DNA from: Nilaparvata lugens
Lineage: Eukaryota; Arthropoda; Insecta; Hemiptera; Delphacidae
Direction of reading: 5' to 3'
Assembly: GCF_014356525.2 (NCBI RefSeq)
Contig: NC_052518.1
Span: forward strand, 12,230,201-12,294,200
DNA length: 64,000 nt
Under the pieces are notes generated by a model that made no database searches, was not told where the DNA came from, and saw nothing but the letters and a program-made list of their open reading frames with translations. A program made the translations under genes and the position numbers. Positions 46,969 through 60,400 of this stretch are shown here, one piece after another. Within the stretch, counting starts at the first letter, position 1, and the number at the start of each line of letters is the position of its first letter.

Positions 46969-49900
46969 TTTATTTCAATAAAATAAAACACACATGGAAA
47001 AATATGACAACCTTACTTTTTACATGCCTCTCGTATCACCAATGTTTGTAAGGTTCCATATCGTTGATACTTTTATGGTGGGAATTACTAATTCGTTATA
47101 AAAGCTATTTATTTTGTATATAAATGGTTGTCAAGTCCAATAAATATTTTTCTTCGATTGACTACAATCGTGTTCCACCTTTTCTCCTTTGTTTGAGGGA
47201 AGCTAATATTTATTATTCATTCATTCATTTATTAAACCACCATATTTGACCATGAAAACACTAATGCATTACGACTTAACTTGAATATTTTTTCATCTGT
47301 AATATTCTAAGTAAACCAAAGATAGCTCATTTTTCCTATAATGCTTCTAAGCCATAAAGGTTTTTTGAACACTTCCATTACTGTAAATTTTAATGATTTC
47401 TATAGCATTGTGCTATTTGCAGTCCAAATCTGATGTGGATCAGATCCAAAATCTGTTTTGGAGACCTTTGTTTTCAAGAATCTATTCTGTTATAGTGCCC
47501 ATAACGTTGCATCATTCTTAAATCGAAATATCAAAAGCCATGATAGGTTCATTTTTTTCAAAATTCTTCTGTTGAATTCATCAAATCAAATGCATTAATC
47601 TTCATACTGTTGACTAGTTATTTGAATAAGTGAATTTGAGGACTTCCGTCGTCTAGTATTTTTTCTTCCTCTGTATCTTGATGTCTCTATTTCTTAACAT
47701 AACAGGGGAATATCTGTTTACTATTTTGCCTCTCGTTATTTATATTATGTAAATATATATATCTAAAACCTTTATATTCCAATGACATAGGTCACTAGTA
47801 ATAGACTAGGTTTTTTTTAAATAAGATTCGATCAAGTATCTTAAGTAAATTTCATTATTTATGAACTTAATTGTAATTTTCAATACTAGCTATTAGCTAG
47901 TATTATATAGTGCTAGTGCTCGTTATAATTTCTATTTGTTGAGAGAATATAATTAGATAATAATCTCGATAAATACAATTTAAATAATGTTTTCTCAATT
48001 GAATCCTCCTATTGGTCGTTTTCTCTCAATGTCCCTTATTTAGAATTGATTGTCTATAGAATATTGCAATAGTTTAGAATCTTGCGATTTTTACTGTACG
48101 GGTAAATTATACTCTGTTCTATTTACCTTCTTGATGTATTCGAAATGTATTTTATGAAATTCCATTTATTTACCTAACAATACAGGATGGATATACTCGA
48201 ATTGAAACCCATTTCAATTTTCCACGATTCATTCGGTAAACTATAAATGGGAACAGATTTGGTGGTATATTCAATTACAACAATCAAATTATCAATGATA
48301 AATAACCATCAATGGCTTTTACCATTATTATTGGTTAATAATAATGGAAATTTTATGTCAAGTACATTAATCGATATAAGTGCAGTAATCTCTAAATAAC
48401 TTGATATTTTATCGATGTGTTAGTCTCTTATTTTTATAATTATTGCGTTTAATAACAAATAGGCTTCAAATGGTTCTTAAATAGCAACGTGAATTGATGG
48501 AGCTAACCAGAACTGGTTGGGAGCTAACAGGGTACTTTGAATAGAAATAAATGTACTTACTATAACTTTATATTAGTTGATAATACTGATTAAGACATAG
48601 TGAATGTCGTTTAGGCATATCAGTCTTTTATAACTAGCTCTAGCTCTTCCAACCTACGCTGGTTCAACTCCCTTATAATACGATAGATATACATAAATAT
48701 TCATTCCACTTTTATAATATTTTCGTATATTATACTGTACGGTGTTTCTGTTATCACTAATATAATGCGATTTATGAAGTTTCTAAATTTATAAATATCA
48801 GTAGTGTCAAACTTGAGTAACTCGTGTGTATTTTATTTGAGATTAATTTATTCTACGGTCTGATTGATTATTGATAGTTACAGTGTTTACTTGTTGCTTA
48901 TCTCTCTAATTGTAAGTTAATTCTATTTATACAAATTAAGAGTTCAGTATTAACGAGAAGATCGTTTCATTGATTCTTCTAAATGCTTTTGGCTTTTAAT
49001 GATAGGATTAGTAAATGTAATTGTTATACTGTTGCTACTCACATAGCCTGTTTTAAAAATGGCGTTTGCATACTTTTACATACATTTTTATGAACTCGTT
49101 AGATAGTATGAATGTGAATCATTATCTTGAATGCTCTTAACTTGTTATATTCTTGTATACGAGGTATATTTAACTATAACCATTTCTGGAAAATCTTATA
49201 AAATATTTAATCAATTGCTTTATTCTATGTTGATGTTTTAAGTGTTGAAGCTTTTTACTGTTACAATTTCCATACCAAATCATCTTTGAGGCATACAGTA
49301 CAGTTTGCCGGAAATGATTTGAAAATTCTTGATTTTATCTTAAGATTCATCGTGTATTACATTTCCTAATTCTTTATCTCTAATTTAATTCAACAATTTA
49401 TAAATGATTTTTTCCGATGATGAATAAATATTTTTTTACAGAATACGAACATTTACTGAATTATACCCTCCACTGCAATATTTTCTACAGCGAGAAGATA
49501 CTCAGTTATGAACTTGTATAGCTTTCTGTGGATTATTCCACTCTGATTTCATACAACTAGATAAATCTATCAATACAAAATATCGCTGACATTACAAATT
49601 ACCTATTGATCATTATACCGTAATAGAAATTAGTATAATTACAAAGAACCTAATACCAAGAATTAAACATTACAATGTTATAAGCATAATACGAGTGCTC
49701 TTATATGCTTACTAATTTCTAATAAAACTGATATGGTTCAATATCCTTTCTTCTTGAATCTATTAAATTGGTGAAGGTATTGATTTGTGGTAATATAGTG
49801 CTCATAGAATTTAAGTGGCTATTCTAGGACTCATCCCTTGTGTTCCAAGCACCCTATCACGATGTTATAAGAATGGAAACTAGTTTACATTAAGGTATTA

Positions 49901-50599
49901 CAATGTTACAATCTATACATCGATTTACTTGGGAAATATCCACCAATCGCTCATTTTTTACGTCTATATGTGTATTTCAATATTATCATGCAACTCATCA
50001 CTTGGTATGATTGTCATGTATCGTATCTGTTGTATTCCTTATTTTATTTAGCTCACATCGATACATCATAAAGTGTGTTTTGTTAATCCATCCATCATGC
50101 TATGATAATTATTTTTATGGTACCGCTAAAATAAATTTATGTTGAGTTCGATTGTTGACATGCAATATTGAGAAACTTTTGCTGTTGATATATCGTCAAA
50201 AATTATAAAATAAACTTTTGCAATGTACTCTGTGTGTCGATGTTGTTTGTAGTTTAGAAAGAACTGAGCAGTCTCAAGAAAATGAAAATTTCTATGTAGG
50301 GATAATTAGAAAACCGCCAAAGTCATAACTGATTAAGTGTATGGAGAGTATTTTTTTTATAAAGGGAGTCTTTGTTTTGATGAAGGAATTTTTCAGGTTA
50401 TTGAGGGTGTGAGTAGCATGTGTTGGGCAACGAAGCTCTTTATCTTCATAAACGTTACTATTTTTGTTCGTTTTCAATTCCACTAGATGAGTGTTGTATA
50501 TTGTAAATGGATGAATGTAATATAATGTAAGAGCTTGCTGATAACTTCCCTTTTGTTTATCTATATTTTGTTATGTTTTAGTGGCAAGCCGTTTCATTG

Positions 50600-50939
50600 T
50601 TGAAATCTAGATGATCTGTGTATGTGTAGTCCTTGAGCCCGTGGACTCTATCACACCAGACCGTTAAACGTTAAACCCTCCTTACAGTGTTATTTGTATG
50701 TTGTATGTTCGGGCTGACCCTAGCCCGATCTTGTTTTGCAGTAGCCTTAGATGTAGTTACTTGTCAGGTTGATTCAGTTGATTCAGCACCTGTAGAGACC
50801 TAATTGACCAGGCTTGCCATAGTCACCTGTTACTATTGCAAGCTTTGTCTTGCGTCTCTGCAGCTCTCTCCTGTTTTATCACTCCTCTTTATATTATCTA
50901 CTGCAATCTGTCTCATTATTTCTTGCCCTTTACTTGAAG
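50600..50939. other. GC-richer stretch before the 69-bp cassette exon
   Basis: Base composition rises in 50620-50890 relative to the flanks, with GACCGTTAAACGTTAAACCC, TTCGGGCTGACCCTAGCCCG (a short inverted repeat) and repeated TTGATTCAG. No frame here is open and flanked by splice sites in phase. It could be a conserved intronic control region for the cassette, or a repeat. Confidence 0.35.
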
Positions 50940-51008
50940 GTGATAGGTGGTGAATTGCAAGAACGTTTGATTCCGGTTCCCTACAGCAAGAGCTCCACAG
51001 ATCAAGCT
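50940..51008 (+). CDS. PMCA: PMCA 69-bp alternative cassette exon (VIGGELQERL)
   Basis: Twenty-three codons, phase 0 at both ends. The acceptor is CTTTACTTGAAG ending at 50939, with a long pyrimidine-rich run before it; the donor GTAAGC is at 51009. It reads VIGGELQERLIPVPYSKSST then DQA. I recall this peptide as an insertion after the LQTQ of the calmodulin-binding domain in insect PMCA isoforms, followed there by an IRVV-type continuation. It therefore belongs to transcripts that skip exon K (39927-40214) and join exon J to downstream exons. I could not find the following exon in 51009-64000, so the intron after it is at least 13 kb. The acceptor is weaker than its neighbours (AAG rather than CAG), which suits a regulated cassette. 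Confidence 0.8.
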
Positions 51009-51582
51009 GTAAGCCGCTTCCTACCATCTCTATCTCTTTTCTTGTCCGCTCGTTCGATTGCTCTTTTTTTATTTCCTATTAAGGCTGTTCGTTCCATATG
51101 AAATAACATTGGCCGCAGGCAAACATGCTATTGCTTGGTTGGGTCTTACCCATCTAACACAACAATCAACTGCAGCACGATCGGTTGATTAATTATTATG
51201 TTTGCCAGGCGCTTTATACAAATCTATCAATATTGACTGAACAGCCTTAAATTTGCACTACACTGGTGAAGCCCTCTTCAATTATTCTAAAACGGCGATG
51301 ATCATTAGCAATCATCCAAATAATATTAATTAACATTACAATAAATCTCTTTTTAATGGGCTTCACTCAGTTTAAGTGTGCTGTGCTGCTTTCTTTGTTG
51401 TCCTTACATTAGTAGCTCTTATTAATATAAGAGTTGGTGTGTATTTGCGATTTGTGTGTATGTGTGTGCGCGTGTGAGAGTGCGCTTGCTTGTTATTTTG
51501 TTAAAATTGAGTTTGTTTTCAAAAATTTTCTGATTGGTTTGCGTTCTAAGTGATTTGTATTATTTTTTCTACTTATTTTCAG

Positions 51583-51588
51583 GTAGGT
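51583..51588 (+). promoter_or_regulatory. Candidate recursive splice site
   Basis: TATTTTTTCTACTTATTTTC then AG|GTAGGT: a strong acceptor fused to a strong donor with no bases between, the layout known from ratchet points in long insect introns. It lies 574 bp after the 69-bp cassette in an intron longer than 13 kb. A second AG|GTATAA junction follows at 51786/51787 and a third, AG|GTAAGA, at 58316/58317. Confidence 0.4.
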
Positions 51589-51792
51589 ACTGCCAGAATG
51601 CATGTTTATCTTTTTTATTATGATTTTCATTATGACACTGCAATCAAGCATTACTTTGAGAGTTTGTTACATTCATCTACGCTTTGCTTTGCTTTGCCTC
51701 CACTTTCCACGATCTGTAGAACTATCATCCACCGTTCTGTGGCATGCTTTCTTCTCTTTCTACTACTGTTGCCACCTCTATTTCAGGTATAA
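51583..51792 (+). CDS. Candidate alternative exon behind a recursive-type splice site
   Basis: A strong pyrimidine tract and TTTTCAG end at 51582, followed directly by GTAGGT. In phase 0, compatible with exon J or the 69-bp cassette, the reading stays open for 69 codons to a TAA at 51790-51792. The second half is hydrophobic (VACFLLFLLLLPPLF). A second acceptor-plus-donor-like TTTCAG|GTATAA closes it at 51786/51787, which would make a 204-bp (68-codon) unit. I recognise no family in the peptide. It could be a recursive-splice exon, a rare terminal exon, or chance: an open run of this length is unlikely but far from impossible. Listed for completeness, not as an established exon. Confidence 0.2.
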   Translation, partial: VGTARMHVYLFYYDFHYDTAIKHYFESLLHSSTLCFALPPLSTICRTIIHRSVACFLLFLLLLPPLFQV

Positions 51793-53360
51793 CCCCGTCG
51801 GTACATATATAATGTGCATGTGAAATGTTCATGAGAATTGGTGCAGTTTGGTGGGATTGACCGTTATAGAACTGTATTACTGGTGTTGACTATGACTACT
51901 GCAGCTAGGCAGGCATTAGATTGGCTTCTGTGGTGTTTAATGGTGGTTGAATATGATGCGCATAAGCATGGCGGATATTGCCAAAATGGCACTTCTCATT
52001 GCTTAAAATAACATTGAGTATATATGACATTATTTACCCATCAGTAATTTAGATTGTAACTGGTTTATAACCAATATGTAACAGCACGTCGATTTCTATT
52101 CACTAACCATTCAAGAATATTATAACATCTAATTAGTAGTTAGACAATTATCATTTAGCTGATAGACGCTAACTAACAACTAACTAGAACTTTACTACTA
52201 TTATTATTATATCATCGATTGGTTAGTATGAGGTTTGAAGCTTGTGCTGTAAATTAGTTACGAATTGCTTACTGCATTTTTAGATATTAGTGGTGAGATA
52301 TAATCCTGTTATAATAAAACTAGTTGTAAGAGTTTATGTATCAAGCATTATAGAATTAATGTTAGGGAAATATTCATGTTTTTCCTGAAAACTAGATCTA
52401 AATTTCAAGTCTTCATCATATCGATTTGGTTGCAGAGATAAGGTTTGTGTTAAGTCAAATATGTCGCAATATTTTATTATTAGGAATGCATGTTCTGTAA
52501 CTGATTATAATATTTTCCAATCTGGATATAATACAGTGAACCTGCCATTCGAATATCTACTTTGAACACCATCTCCACTACCGATTTGTAATCAAAGGAC
52601 CTCATTTTTAGATTTTGAATAGTTAGTGATGTGTCTGATATAGTTATACATGTATAACGATCGATTAGATACCGATCATTATTCAAGAGATTATAGTTGT
52701 ATTTATTCATTTATTTATATATATATTAAGTAGAAATTCAGCTGTATTGAGCTTTTTACTGTATCAATCAGCTATTTTGCATGTGCATTATCAGATATGA
52801 CAAGTGACAGTGAAAGTACAAATGAATCTGTTACATTAGCTTTGTAGCAAAACTAGATATAGACATTCTATTATTAAATTAGAAAATTGATCACTGCTTC
52901 CATAGAAAGGTTCAATAGTGAAAAACTACTTTTATTACTAATGAAAATCTTTGTAGAAACATGATAGCACTACACTAATGATGCTTCATTGATAAATAAA
53001 ATCCTACTTTTATTGAGTTGATACATTCAATATTTCAATATTACATAAAGTTTGTAACCTTTTCTAATCCAATTTAAAGCAATACTGTACTCTAAAATCA
53101 GTGGTATTTTATTCTTGAATGTGTTATTCTATTTTGCTGCCAATGTATAATTGTTGAGTTGAGAATTAACAATCTCATTTTCGACCCAGATGAAAGTATT
53201 TATAATTTGTATTGTTATGCTCGGATAGTATTCAGTCTACAATTAGTAGAAATAATTTGAAATTGTGTATAGTATTACAGTTTTTATATTGTAATATATA
53301 TCTGTTTTTCAAATGAATTTTACTGCTTGTTGATTAACAATATATATTTTTAGATTTATT
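51793..53360. other. Intron, no recognisable feature
   Basis: AT-rich sequence without supported exons. A (GT)-rich run lies slightly upstream at 51452-51480. Confidence 0.55.
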
Positions 53361-53361
53361 G

Positions 53362-53481
53362 TCTAGTTACACACATATCGATTTTTGGACGTAAAATTTT
53401 TGCAATGAATTTTATGATGTTTTTGCCAAGTTCCGTATAATCTGGTAGATTTCATAATCGATATATGTGTAACTGGCTAAA
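53362..53481. mobile_element. MITE with AGTTACACACATATCGAT ends, copy 2
   Basis: Left CTAGTTACACACATATCG and right end complementary to TAGCCAGTTACACATATATC; same family as 33926-34093 but shorter (120 bp). Confidence 0.65.
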
Positions 53482-53990
53482 TTCTGTGATATTTGAAATA
53501 TGTTTGTATTATTCCATGATCATCTATGTTGATACAATTCCTTCAAACGTATATTAAAATTGTTAAGTATTTATGACGTTGGGACTTATCCATGTTGGAA
53601 AATTTGTCAATCTAATTGCTTCCCAAAAAAAATATGTTGAGTAATTGTCATGTATTTACAATTCAAACTCTGTTACCTATATATATCACGATGCAAGTTA
53701 TACTTATCTGTGACATATGAATGCAGTTTACCAAGATTGAGGTCAAAGACCACTTTAGTTTTGTCAATTCACAATTTTTTTCTGTAATTATTATCTGTTT
53801 TAAAAAACGAATGAACTTCACTAGTGTCCCAATTCAACATTGTCATGCTACCATTATTTTCAAATAGGCTATATCCAACTCACTAGATTATTCTAGAATC
53901 GTTTTACATGACCAAATACCATAAACTCTTGAATTGTATTTCTGACTTGAAGCTAATTTTAATTTGTTTTACAATCACCAAGATAATTAA

Positions 53991-54494
53991 GGCTGTGCAA
54001 AGGCTAAAAAAAACTTTCCACTGGTGTTATTTTTAAAAGTTTTTCGATGTGTGTATCATCAAGCTGTCAGAATGAAAAAGTTTTCTCAGGAAAACATTTT
54101 TTTTTCCGAGATACTCCTTTTTAAGATATGAGCGCCTAAAGTTTAAATTTTTGGGACAGAACATTTCAAATTCGGTAAGAGATAAATCTATGAGATTTAG
54201 AGGATAAATTCTTCATAGTATCGTTAATTGAATAAAACAGAAAATTTTTGTTTTATTCGATCAACAATACCATGAAGAATTTATCTTTTAAATCTCATGG
54301 ATTTATCTTTTACCGAATTTGAAATGTTCTGTCCCAAAAATTTAAACTTTAGGCGCTCATATCTCAAAAAGTAATGATCGGAAAAAATGTTTTCTTGAGA
54401 AAACTTTCTCATTTTGATAGCTTGTTGATATACAAATAGAAAAACTTTGAATAATATCAACAGTAGAAAGTTTATTTTTAGCCTTTGCACAGCC
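53991..54494. mobile_element. Foldback element flanked by TTAA, copy 1
   Basis: About 504 bp, almost entirely one long inverted repeat with arms of roughly 240 bp. Ends GGCTGTGCAAAGGCTAAAAA on the left and its complement on the right, flanked by TTAA at 53987-53990 and 54495-54498. A TTAA duplication is typical of the piggyBac superfamily, although the GGCTGTGC end is not the classic one. The small - strand open frame across the right arm is a by-product. Confidence 0.85.
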
Positions 54495-54498
54495 TTAA

Positions 54499-57400
54499 AT
54501 ATTAAGTGTATAATATTTTAGGTTATTTTTCTAGATTGAATATGAGATCTCATGTTTTCATAAATATTGTAAAACTACTATAGCGAAAACTGAATGTAAT
54601 TCTACTCTTATCAATGATGATAGACAAAAATTGTATCTTCACTAATTTGAAAGAAATCCTCAGTGTTTCGTGTATACAATATACCTCATCAAAAGGTAAC
54701 TGAAGTGATTTGGATTTGGGATATGCCAAACTGATTATTGTAACATTTCCATTAGTCTACCATCAACCATATTCTTGCTCCCTTCTTTTTCAATATTTAT
54801 ATAATATCCTGCGTGAAACATTGTACAATGAGTAATTATTGTTTCTCAGGGGTATGTAATGTTTAATCTTTCACATAAAATATAGATTAAATGTTGAAAT
54901 GTTGTTATAGTATTTCCAATGTTCGACAAATGTTGTGGTATTATGTACATTCTAGGAATATTCTAATCTGTGGAAGGCAATGCTCATAAGTTTAGACTGT
55001 AGATACTTTTCCGAATGTAGCCTACGCAGTCATGTTTATACTTACTTCAATATGTAATTTATACTCAAACTATTACTATAGAGTCTTTATTAACCCGAAG
55101 ATTGAGACTTCTCAATTTTTGTAGGAAAATCTCAATGTCTATCTTGAGAAGTAAGGTTTCTTCATTATTATTTTCAGTCTATTAGAACTAAGCAGTTGTA
55201 AGACTTCATCAATTTCAAGTAATTAAATGATTAACTAGTAGTCTATGGTACAACATTCATTTTTAATTTGTATGATTAGCGTCTGGTTGTTCACTTGAAT
55301 TTAAATTCCCAACCAAAATAAGAATTTTTATTTTTATGAATAGTTGTCGAATAGTAATTATTTCTTCAATTCAAACAAATTACAGAATCGAATCATTCAC
55401 AGAGCTGGACCAAATTTCCAAGTCAGCTTCATTAGGATATCATATTAATATTTTATTCAAATTTTCCTTTTAAGATCAACTACATGAATGTGTTTAAAAA
55501 AATATTGTTCCTACATTTCAGATTCTCCTGTTATCATGTGTAGTAATATTTAGCAAATTGATATCATTGTTACATCAAAATGTAACCATGATAACACAAT
55601 TAATGTATCTACAACGGTTATTGCTTGCGCAATCCATTAGCTCAAAAAATCATATTTGTAAATTCGTCATTTCTTCAAAAATCATTTTATATTTTGCGTC
55701 ACTGTTCAGAGCAAATGGTTTTTTTTTAGTTGAATCATAACTGAACAAAACGGAATTTGATTTTCTAGTGTTATAATTGAATATCAAGCATGGAACAAAA
55801 ATTCAATCCAGTTATTAGAAAGTATTTGTACTTGTTTTTCTCTTTCAATAATTTGGTAGACACTTATTCAAAATTCACGGGAAATGAACTCCTCACCATC
55901 CAGGAAGAATTTCCACACTATAATACATTTAAATTTATTTATATATTTTTTCAAGTTGTGTACAAAAACTACGCTTCAAGTAATATCCAATTACTTGTCT
56001 TCGAATCACATAAAGTTTACTGCTTGGAAGTTATTCTATTTAATTTTTATTTTAACACAATTTGCTATTAACACGTTGCATTTACATTATAGTCCTACTT
56101 CTCTCAAATTAATTGAATCAACTTGAAGCTCATTGATTTCCTTGTTCCATGTGTGATTTCTGATTAAATCAAATTTATATAAATACCAATGGAAATTGTA
56201 GACATTTGTAGTCCTTAGAAGTGGTAAGTTTTTTGTCAAGAGGTTAGACCATTTCTAATTATGTGAAATATCACTTTTGATGCTTTTTCTTCTTACTCAT
56301 CCCATCTTTAAAGTGAACTCTCATAAAAAAATGATAAAATTTTGTGTTGTTGAGGGAACATTGGAGTATGAATCTCCTTCAATTTGGAAGGGAGGATGGC
56401 TTGTTGCAGTTGTATGATTGACAAATTTCTGCAGATAAGATGTTATACTGATTAAATTTGTACTAAATCCATATATATGAAATTTTCACTGTAATAGTTT
56501 GTGAAATTAATAATCGATTTAATTCAATTAGGTCTAAAAGCTAATAGCTTGAGTATTACAGAACTCAGTGGCGGAAATGTGACCTACGAGACAATCAGTT
56601 CAGCTTGTTAGCAAAGGCGTGCGCTTGCCACGTTTGACAAGACAACTAACAACTTAAACGATCTTCTCTTGTGTGAGTAAGCTCTAAGCTCAACTAGCTA
56701 CTTGTGTGCTCCAGCTGAAACTGAATGTTATCACATTTTATCATGTCTTTTCAGTCAGACATGTTTTGGTCCGTGTCAGTTTCATGTTCAAATCACACCA
56801 ATCCTCTGCATTCAATTCCAGTTTTCTAAGTGTCACTGTGCATCGTTTTCGAGATGTTGTATCTCAGACTGCACTCATCCAACTTTCAAAACAGACTAAT
56901 TGAAACTGTTTCACAGTGGTACAAGCTACTGTTTTTCCAAAACTTCCAATTTTATACTACTCTGTGTGCCATCCACATCTTCGTGTCAAATTTATATAAA
57001 CTGTCATGAAATGTTCTATTTAAAACAACAAGACTAATTATTTACAATTTACTTCAACTCTTAAAACTGCTCCATCTAAATATTGTTTGTATTGTGGTTG
57101 TGGGCATGATTAGAATAATGTAGCCTTGTAGACACAGCAGTTGAATGTGCTCTTTCGTATGACTGAATATTTGTTACCAAAGCAAGTACCGTACTGTAGT
57201 TCAATATTCAGCACAAAATATGCGTTATACAATGTGTTCACTTATTGATGTATTCTATGTTTCTTGATCAAAATCAATATATTGTATATTTTTCAAAAGT
57301 AATTGCATGCTTTAGTACATGTTACTAACAACATTAAGAATATTTACTTCAAAAACTTTGAATAGTGCTGAAATAGCTTGAAAATACTGAAGTTTTTTTG

Positions 57401-60400
57401 TCATTCTCCACATTCACTAGATGCTTGATATTCTTGTATTCATGTGTTCTTCCTACAATGGAACCATGTACCTATTTTTTAGAATATTAATTAACGTATT
57501 CTGGTAATTATATCTTAACGGGACGTAGATCATTAGATCTTCTTCAATTTTCTCTTCAAATTAGACTTTTATCTATTCACTTTTTCATATGTACTAAACT
57601 ATATTTCAAGCACCTATATACGATATCTTGTTTATTATATGTATTGCACTTCTCTTACAAAAATTTTATCAAGATTTTAAGTTTTAATCTACTGTTTAAT
57701 GACTTTTTTAATAAAACTCTCGATCTATCTATAAATAACTTATGATTATATTCATAATGGATCATTTCGATTCTCTAATCCATATCAATCTTTGTAATTA
57801 CATTTCAATAGTGTTGTATGCGGCAAGCGAGATTTTGAACTACCAATCCACTATTCTTCAAACAGGAAACAACCATATGCTCAAAACATGAATCTCCAAG
57901 TGCAGGAACGACGTTTTAACTTATTTTATTCCATATTTTTTATCATTATTAAGTTTCATATCATGTCTATCTTTCATCTAGAGCGCAGGTCGAGTGTAAG
58001 ATCATCAACATTATAAACATCGATTAATAAACATGCATTTTTTGTGGATGAAATATCTATTACTCTCAACATTATGTACGAAAATTAAACGATGAAAAAT
58101 AAATTGATCAATATCAATGTTGAAAGCATTCTTGAGTTATTGAAATTGAGATTATTGAATACATTTACATTATTCAGCAGGCGTGAGGAGTTGAAACTCC
58201 AAATATTTAAAGTAAATAATAAATACAGGATGTTTCGATCGTATTTAAAAATAACATCTAGGACTTATAGGCTACTTGTACTCATCAAGTTTATGAAAAC
58301 GTTCCTATAATTCCAGGTAAGAAGCTGATACTGCCCAACAGCTGGTACACCCCAAAACGTATGACAAGTAACAATAAACAAATAAATATGAAATTTAATG
58401 GGGTTAATTAAAACTGAATAATTATGAGGCATAATTTCTTGAATTCATTGCGCCGTCTATCCATCTAAATTCTACACACGAATATTTGACAGGAATCTGT
58501 TGTATTTCATGTATTTTTTGTTCTGATATAGTAGTGGCCTGAAAGCTTTTCCTAACAGTTGGCAGTCATAATTTTTCGGAAAATTTTCTGGTTTGTTTAA
58601 AAACGTCCGTTGATGCTCAATTTCAAACAACTTACCAAAATATTTATGGTTTTCGAGTTATTAGCTAGAAACTGATGAAGCACCCCAATATTTAGAAATT
58701 TTGGGTGATTATTTGTTTTTTTTTTGTAATAGGCCAACTGTAAGTTATAATATTTTTGCTTTATTCGATAAATAGGCCTACTTTATTTTCTTAATAGGCC
58801 TACTGTATAATATGTTTGCTTTATTCTATAAATAATTACCATTTTCAGTTTGTCTAATCCTGGGTGTTCTGCCATGATTTTATTTTGGGGAAAATTCGAG
58901 AATAGGGAAAAGATTCTCTCAATGGAGCGTTCAAACACCAAATGTGTTTATTGCTAAGAATTTCTCTTTATTTTGATGAGTACAGTACTAGCCTTATTGA
59001 TTTGCACGGTATCTATGTGTGAAACACTTCTGTAAATGATTATGGTACGCAAACGGGTTTCAAAACAAGCTGGAACAGATCCAGAAGACCTTATTATGTA
59101 ATTAATTGCATGCTTTTCAAGTTAATGTACTTATTTATTTTATTTAACTCGAATTAGATTTTGGGAAATTTTGAAAAATTTTGTAATAGGATAATAACCG
59201 TCATCACTAATAATATTTCTAAATTATTTAAGCATCTTAATCCACATGAGTTTACGTGTAACATTAATTTTTTACTAAAATTATGATTTTAATGAAAATT
59301 TCTAAAAAAGAATTAAATATGTTCAAAGGCAATATATAAGGTTAACAAACTCAATCAAAACTGTTGGATATCGTATTTAAATATTGAGAGTAGACAACAA
59401 ATTTACATAATAAATGACAGGTTTGACTTATGATTCAATTATCAGTATTGTCTTGTATTTTTAATTCAAGCAGTGTACTTTAATTAATACTGAGACTCCA
59501 AAAAGTATTTAGGCCTAGTTGAAGGTTACATCAGGTTTTAAAATTCAAAATACAACCATTACTATTTCCTATAGCGTTGCACCAAAAAAATTTTTTTTTC
59601 GAATTGCAATTCTGAAGTTACTTGGATGACAGTTTTTAGTTCAACTCTATCCGGCAAGAAAAATATGTATTCTCCGTGATACAGTAGAATTATATCAAGG
59701 TATGTACTTTTCTCACGAAAGTACTAGAATTTTACACTATATGTGTAAAATTTGGATCAATCAACAAGCAAGAGAAATTTTCTGCTGAGATCATTAAAAG
59801 AGTAGGGACGGTATCTCATAACGTGGAATCTCTTCTATAAAATTTTATCCTTATTATCGACAACAAAACAGGCCATAATCGAATTATAATATTTTGCAGA
59901 TCATCCAGTAAAGTCTGCCTTTATTTCATTAAAATCAAGACAAACATAAATATTGTTCCATCTGAAATACGGTACTGGAAATATAAATCTTCATTTTTTA
60001 ACTTCAATCAGTAGATTGTAGACATTGATTCGATCTTATTCACAAATTTCCACACTTCACGTTAACTTTCAAATTCATCTGTGCTTTGGTAGTACTGTAT
60101 CTTAATTTGTATTATATCTTTTCCCCAGCATCAAATATTTTCTGAGCCAAGTTAAATAATGTTCTTTTTTAGCATCTGACACTATATTCTGTCACTCTTA
60201 ATCTCCTCGTATTTTCTTTTGACTCTGCTATCCGTTTTATTCTGAACCTTTATTGTTAGTGTTTCTTTCCACCATAGTATGTAGCTTACAACAATGGAAA
60301 TTGGAGAAATGACCCTGACTCTTAACCTGGTATGATTTTCAGCTTGCTTTGAAATAAATAGTATGTAGTTAGAAATTTATTGTATTATGAATGGGAAAAT

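Larger units (their letters stand above)
40890..50600. other. Long intron or 3' flank, no gene found
   Basis: AT-rich, with no exon I can support. It holds fragments of retroposon tails in reverse orientation at 43857-43900 and 44404-44500 (TTCAAATTCAATTTATTT-type starts), plus the mobile elements at 45951 and 46473. For transcripts using the 50940 cassette this is intron; for exon K transcripts the first part is 3' untranslated sequence. Confidence 0.55.

Noticed and set aside
50388..50410. TTTTTCAG|GTTATTGAGGG as an extra PMCA exon
   Set aside because: The acceptor is plausible, but the frame does not match any PMCA tail and no donor closes it in phase.
54281..54490. Minus-strand frame of 69 codons
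   Set aside because: Lies in one arm of a foldback transposon; the same sequence is repeated at 63000-63880 without an open frame.
55790..56071. Open frame of 93 codons
   Set aside because: Phe/Tyr/Asn-rich translation of AT-rich DNA, no splice sites in phase, no recognisable domain.
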